A DNA stretch of 34,116 nucleotides, from the NCBI GenBank assembly GCA_016185345.1, contig JACPNS010000005.1, forward strand, positions 1-34,116. The letters run 5' to 3'. Source of the DNA: Solirubrobacterales bacterium (GTDB taxonomy: Bacteria; Actinomycetota; Thermoleophilia; Solirubrobacterales; JACPNS01). Position 1 is the stretch's first letter, and every line of letters starts with the position of its first letter. The translations under genes and the position numbers were made by a program. Under the pieces are notes generated by a model that was given only the letters and a program-made list of their open reading frames with translations, did not search any database and was not told where the DNA came from. Below, one piece after another: positions 30,848 to 34,116 of the stretch.

Positions 30848-31717
30848 GTGAGCGATGAACAAGCCGCGCTTCGCGAATTCGAAGCGGCCCGCTTGGATCT
30901 TCCAGCGGGCCTCGAACTTGAGTGGCTCGGAGTCTCCGGATACCGGATGACATACGAAGGTCAGACGATCTTCATCGACCCGTATGTGTCCCGCGTTTCG
31001 CTCAAATCGTTCTTGCTCCGACGCGTCGCTGGACCAGATCCCGCCGCGATCGATCGTTACATCGAGCCGCACGGCACGGTCGTTGGGGTTATCGTCGGGC
31101 ACACACATTTCGACCACGCGCTCGACGCGCCGTCGATCGCCAAGAAGTTCAACTGCCCGGCCTACGGCTCAGCGTCGATGGCTCACTTGATGCAGCTTCA
31201 CGGCGCGCCGGAGCTCGCGGAGAGTGTTGAACCAGGTCGGGTGTACGAGCTCGGGCCGTTCAAGACGACGTTCATCCGCAGCGTCCACTCGAAGTTGATT
31301 CTCGGCCGCAAGATTCCCTTCGACGGCGAGCTCACGTGCGACGACCTGCACGGGCTGACCGCGGGCGGATACAGGTGCGGCCAGGTCTGGGGCGTGCGGA
31401 TCGAGGTCGAGGGCGTCAGCTTCTACCACCAGGGAAGCGCTGATCTGCTTGACGACGAACTGCCCGACGAGCCGGTGGACTTCTTTCTCGCCGGCGTCGC
31501 CGGACGCGAGTTCACGCCGAAGTACTGGGAGCGTGTGCTGAAGAAACTCGATCCGCGCGTGGTGGTGCCCACCCACTACGACAACTTCTTCAAGCCGCTC
31601 GGCGGACCGGAGGCGCTGGTCGCGCGCTCGAAGCTGAGCGAGCTACCGGACGAGATCAGATCAGTCACCCGCGATGCGCGAATCGCTGCCCTTCCGAGGG
31701 TTGACCGGGGTCGGTAG
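30848..31717 (+). CDS. Metallo-beta-lactamase-fold hydrolase
   Basis: The 289-aa protein has the MBL metal-binding signature [11 protein letters not shown] (H-x-H-x-D-H) and further ligands in [21 protein letters not shown] and [10 protein letters not shown]. The N-terminus [29 protein letters not shown] is typical of the UlaG-like group of lactonase/phosphodiesterase-like enzymes. The substrate is unknown. The start GTG 30848 is preferred over an upstream ATG because TACTGT at 30836-30841 is a good -10, giving a leaderless mRNA that begins near the GTG. It is divergent from ino1 with about 150 bp between. Confidence 0.86.
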   Translation: MSDEQAALREFEAARLDLPAGLELEWLGVSGYRMTYEGQTIFIDPYVSRVSLKSFLLRRVAGPDPAAIDRYIEPHGTVVGVIVGHTHFDHALDAPSIAKKFNCPAYGSASMAHLMQLHGAPELAESVEPGRVYELGPFKTTFIRSVHSKLILGRKIPFDGELTCDDLHGLTAGGYRCGQVWGVRIEVEGVSFYHQGSADLLDDELPDEPVDFFLAGVAGREFTPKYWERVLKKLDPRVVVPTHYDNFFKPLGGPEALVARSKLSELPDEIRSVTRDARIAALPRVDRGR

Positions 31718-31731
31718 ACCACGCCGCGCGC

Positions 31732-31804
31732 ATAGAAAGTTTTACTACGGATTCACGTAGACACGCGGCCGGAGGCTACGCATTTTCGTAGTAAAACTTT
31801 CTAT
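31732..31804. repeat. 18-bp perfect inverted repeat around a 37-nt spacer
   Basis: Arms ATAGAAAGTTTTACTACG (31732-31749) and its exact reverse complement (31787-31804) flank a spacer with its own CGTAG/CTACG stem. The right arm overlaps the CDP-alcohol phosphotransferase stop codon. The arms are AT-rich against a GC-rich background and there is no classical GC stem with T-run. It may be a bidirectional terminator of the convergent genes, a MITE-like element or an extragenic repeat. Confidence 0.85.
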
Positions 31805-32436
31805 ACAGCTGGAGGGGTCTCGGCAGCCTTCTGGGCGTCGAGAATCTTCGACTGCTTGTACACGTGGAAGATGCGCTGCAGCATCGTGAAGAGCGACATC
31901 ACGGCGAGCACGTAGATCGCGCCCTTGAGGATCGCGAGGTCGTTTCCGGAGATCACGATGTCGGCGAGGAAGAGTCCGATCGAGATGATCACGACGCGCA
32001 CGGCGCGTGATGCGATTCCGACCTTGCACTCGATCCCCAGCGCTTCCGCGCGGGCTCGTGTGTAGGAGACCATGATCGAGCCGGTGACCGCGAGAACGAC
32101 GGCCGTTGCTGCTGTGGAGTCTCCGTGCTCGGCGAACTGCCATGCAATTGCAGCGAGAACCACGCCCTCCTCAATTCGGTCCAATGAAGAATCAAGGAAC
32201 GCCCCGAATAATGTGGCCTTGCCACTCATACGCGAGTACTTACCGTCGAGCAGGTCCATTGCCGAACCGAGCGCGAATGCGAAGCCCGACGCGACCCACC
32301 AACCCTTGAAGATGAATCCAACTGCGATCAGGTTTCCGACGAGGCCGATCATCGAAATGAAGTTCGGCGTCAGGCGCGACTCAATAAGGCGAGCACGCGC
32401 GGCGTCGGAAAGTATTGGGCGTGGAGGTGTGCTCAT
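31801..32436 (-). CDS. CDP-alcohol phosphatidyltransferase family protein
   Basis: The 211-aa membrane enzyme has about six transmembrane helices and the family signature beginning MDLLDGKYSRMSGKATLFGA with D-x2-D-G-x2-S-R and ending GAFLDSSLD (G-x3-D-x3-D). The usual AR of DGxxAR is SR. It transfers a phosphatidyl group from CDP-diacylglycerol to an alcohol. Inositol phosphate is the likely acceptor, because ino1 lies 1.1 kb away, but phosphatidylglycerol synthesis is possible. The start ATG 32434-32436 overlaps the upstream stop as TGATG. The gene is coupled to the large membrane protein. Confidence 0.9.
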   Translation of the reverse strand: MSTPPRPILSDAARARLIESRLTPNFISMIGLVGNLIAVGFIFKGWWVASGFAFALGSAMDLLDGKYSRMSGKATLFGAFLDSSLDRIEEGVVLAAIAWQFAEHGDSTAATAVVLAVTGSIMVSYTRARAEALGIECKVGIASRAVRVVIISIGLFLADIVISGNDLAILKGAIYVLAVMSLFTMLQRIFHVYKQSKILDAQKAAETPPAV

Positions 32437-34116
32437 CAAATCGTTCGTCCAGATTTTTTCGGGCTACGTATTGGATCCCCGTTTTCGTCAGTCGTCCAGC
32501 CTTCTGCGCACACGTACCCGCCGCCGACCAGGCGACCGAGCGAGAAGTCTGAAGTGATCGACACCACAGGCGGGACGGAAGATACTCCCCCGGCGTCCTT
32601 ACTTCCGAGCGACGGCAGCACGACCTCGAGGTAGCCGTCGTCACTTCCGCGCAGGCAGCCGTACGACGGACGCAGGAAGCGTTGCCAGCGAATCTTCGTT
32701 TCGGTGATGCCCCAACCATCGGGTTTGATCGAGAATCCCTTGGTCGGATCGTTGTCGCGGAAGTTCGGCTCGCTGGTCGAGGAGTCGGGCAGCGTGACCC
32801 GGTAGATCTCCCAGTTCTTGAAGTCGGCTGCGTCATCGAGATACGGCAGGCCGTCGCGGATCAGTTGGGCTTCATCGCGCCCCGAATAGTCGAGTGTTGC
32901 TGACTTGGGAAGTGCCACCCAGCGCACGTCGTTGTCGATCAGCCAGCGCGCGTACGTTCGCGGGTTGAGCGTGCCGTCATAGAAGAGCGCGTTGTACTTG
33001 GTGTCGAGCTGTCGCTCCCAGCCTCGAGCGATCGGGCGACGGTTCGCAACGTAGGCAGCCTCGAAGTGGTTGCGTGTGAATACGACCTCGACTTTCTCGT
33101 CACGCGCCTTGTTCTTTGCGTCGAGGAATCGATTGACCGGCGCGAAGTAGTACGGGTCTGATGTGGCGTCACTCGTCACGATGGCCCACAACGCGGTCGC
33201 TCCCTGCCAACCGAGCAGCGGCACGATCACGGCGAGCGCATACCTGCCCGAACGCGGCCAGAGCGCAGCAGCGGCAAGCGTCGGGAAGAGCACCATCCCA
33301 AGGCGAATCGCGTTCCCGCCGATCGGCGACGGGATCAACTCGTTGGCCGTGAGAAAGATGACGTAAAGAACCACCCCGGTGCCGAGCATGCGGCGCGCGT
33401 CGCCAGAGAGTTCGTCGCGCACCATCACCCAGAAGAACACGGTGAACGCGATCGCGCCGAGGTACGACGCAAATACAAACGGCTGTGAGCCTCCCTCGGG
33501 GAAGAGGAACGAGACGAGCATCGCCGGCAGAACCGTCGCAACTGCGACTGCGAGGTACGCGTGATTGGGCGACTTCCAGACCGCGCGAATTGCGTGGCGC
33601 GCCGTGCGCAACGTCTCCCACGGGTGACCGCCGAGCCAGACCGTGAAGGCGATGAAAGAGATGAACAGCGCCGCCAGCGGGCTGGTCAGCGCGCAGTTCA
33701 ATGCCAGGAACGCAGCGACCCAGCTGCGGCCGTGGGCCGCGGCGATCAACGCGCCCAATCCGATCGCAAGCGCCAGGGCGTACGGCAGCTGCCCGATCAC
33801 CAGCGTCGCGCTGAAGACGACGGAAAATACATACGCGGCCGCCCTCCCCCCGCGCGGCGGGAAGACCTCCCGAGCAAGAATCGAGAACAGGAGGACGCCG
33901 AGCACGTACGCCAGCGCCCCGGACAGGCGCACGCCAATCGTCGAGGAAAGCGTCGGGAAGATCACCCCGTAGGAGACGACGTAATGCCCGCCGTACCAGT
34001 TGTAGTTCCAGACGAAGAAGCCGTCGTTCTTGACCAGCTCAGCGCGATAGAGGTGGGCGGCCAGATCGCCGCCGCGCAGGTCGAGGATGAAATACAGCGC
34101 GCTTAGCGCGACCGCC
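32436..34116 (-). CDS. Large GT-C-like membrane protein, 5' end outside the window
   Basis: The frame is open from the right edge, so at least 559 residues are seen and the N-terminus is missing. It begins inside a first loop (DLRGGDLAAHLYRAELVKND then WNYNWYGGHYVVSYGVI), a pattern like the acidic loop of GT-C glycosyltransferases. About nine hydrophobic helices follow to residue ~330, then a soluble domain of about 230 aa (NHFEAAYVANRRPIARGWER; VRWVALPKSATLDY) to the C-terminus. A lipid-linked sugar transferase is plausible, but the catalytic residues cannot be confirmed. It is coupled to the CDP-alcohol phosphotransferase. Confidence 0.8.
   Translation of the reverse strand, partial: AVALSALYFILDLRGGDLAAHLYRAELVKNDGFFVWNYNWYGGHYVVSYGVIFPTLSSTIGVRLSGALAYVLGVLLFSILAREVFPPRGGRAAAYVFSVVFSATLVIGQLPYALALAIGLGALIAAAHGRSWVAAFLALNCALTSPLAALFISFIAFTVWLGGHPWETLRTARHAIRAVWKSPNHAYLAVAVATVLPAMLVSFLFPEGGSQPFVFASYLGAIAFTVFFWVMVRDELSGDARRMLGTGVVLYVIFLTANELIPSPIGGNAIRLGMVLFPTLAAAALWPRSGRYALAVIVPLLGWQGATALWAIVTSDATSDPYYFAPVNRFLDAKNKARDEKVEVVFTRNHFEAAYVANRRPIARGWERQLDTKYNALFYDGTLNPRTYARWLIDNDVRWVALPKSATLDYSGRDEAQLIRDGLPYLDDAADFKNWEIYRVTLPDSSTSEPNFRDNDPTKGFSIKPDGWGITETKIRWQRFLRPSYGCLRGSDDGYLEVVLPSLGSKDAGGVSSVPPVVSITSDFSLGRLVGGGYVCAEGWTTDENGDPIRSPKKSGRTI

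Overview
This 34.1 kb window is a high-GC bacterial chromosome segment. It has two tRNA genes, many ATGA/TGATG gene overlaps, several starts that look leaderless, a pyruvate dehydrogenase set with lipA/lipB, and myo-inositol-1-phosphate synthase beside a CDP-alcohol phosphotransferase. This fits an actinobacterium. The P/Q-rich E2, the sigma factor with a fused zinc-finger/low-complexity tail and the glycosyltransferase-PHP fusion make the Thermoleophilia/Solirubrobacterales my best guess. That lineage call is inference from gene content, not a search result.

Layout. 1-5.5 kb: end of an unknown gene, a long palindrome, tRNA-Leu(UAA), an ECF-like sigma factor fused to a ZAS-type zinc finger, a 48-aa small protein, an SRPBCC gene with a coupled partner, tRNA-Ala(UGC), a TetR regulator and a cold-shock protein with a textbook terminator. 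Between them lie four protein-like stretches that lack a start codon or part of their domain (1877-2143, 2480-2758, 3800-4003, 5222-5470), so this part looks like a zone of gene decay. 5.5-8.4 kb: a small membrane protein, a DUF4395/membrane thioredoxin pair, a secreted RTX-repeat protein, a nitroreductase, and a short ORF that joins a Phd-type antitoxin fragment to the tail of a PIN toxin. 8.4-18.6 kb: lipoate synthesis (lipB-lipA) and a seven-gene minus-strand operon, argF - membrane protein - lpdA - GST-kappa/DsbA-like - pdhA - pdhB - pdhC. LipB and LipA make the lipoyl group that the E2 protein carries, so these blocks work together although a plus-strand gene sits between them.

18.7-26.4 kb: an m5U RNA methyltransferase lacking the usual Fe-S cysteines, an intact Phd/PIN toxin-antitoxin pair with a visible promoter and operator, an asparaginase, a divergent uracil-DNA-glycosylase-like protein, a glycosyltransferase-PHP fusion, two tandem TfoX-like genes (the downstream one without a standard start codon) and fragments of a HerA/DUF853 ATPase. 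26.4-34.1 kb: a flavin-binding PNPOx-like protein, an MMPL/RND transporter, inositol-phosphate synthase, a metallo-beta-lactamase-fold hydrolase, an unusual 18-bp inverted repeat, a CDP-alcohol phosphotransferase and a large GT-C-like membrane protein that runs off the right edge. The inositol synthase, the phosphotransferase, the membrane protein and the GT4-like protein suggest phosphatidylinositol or glycolipid envelope metabolism.

No CRISPR array, rRNA, complete insertion sequence or replication origin was seen. The most unusual items are the decayed or fused small genes, the GT4-PHP fusion, the start-less TfoX paralogue and the hairpin just upstream of argF.
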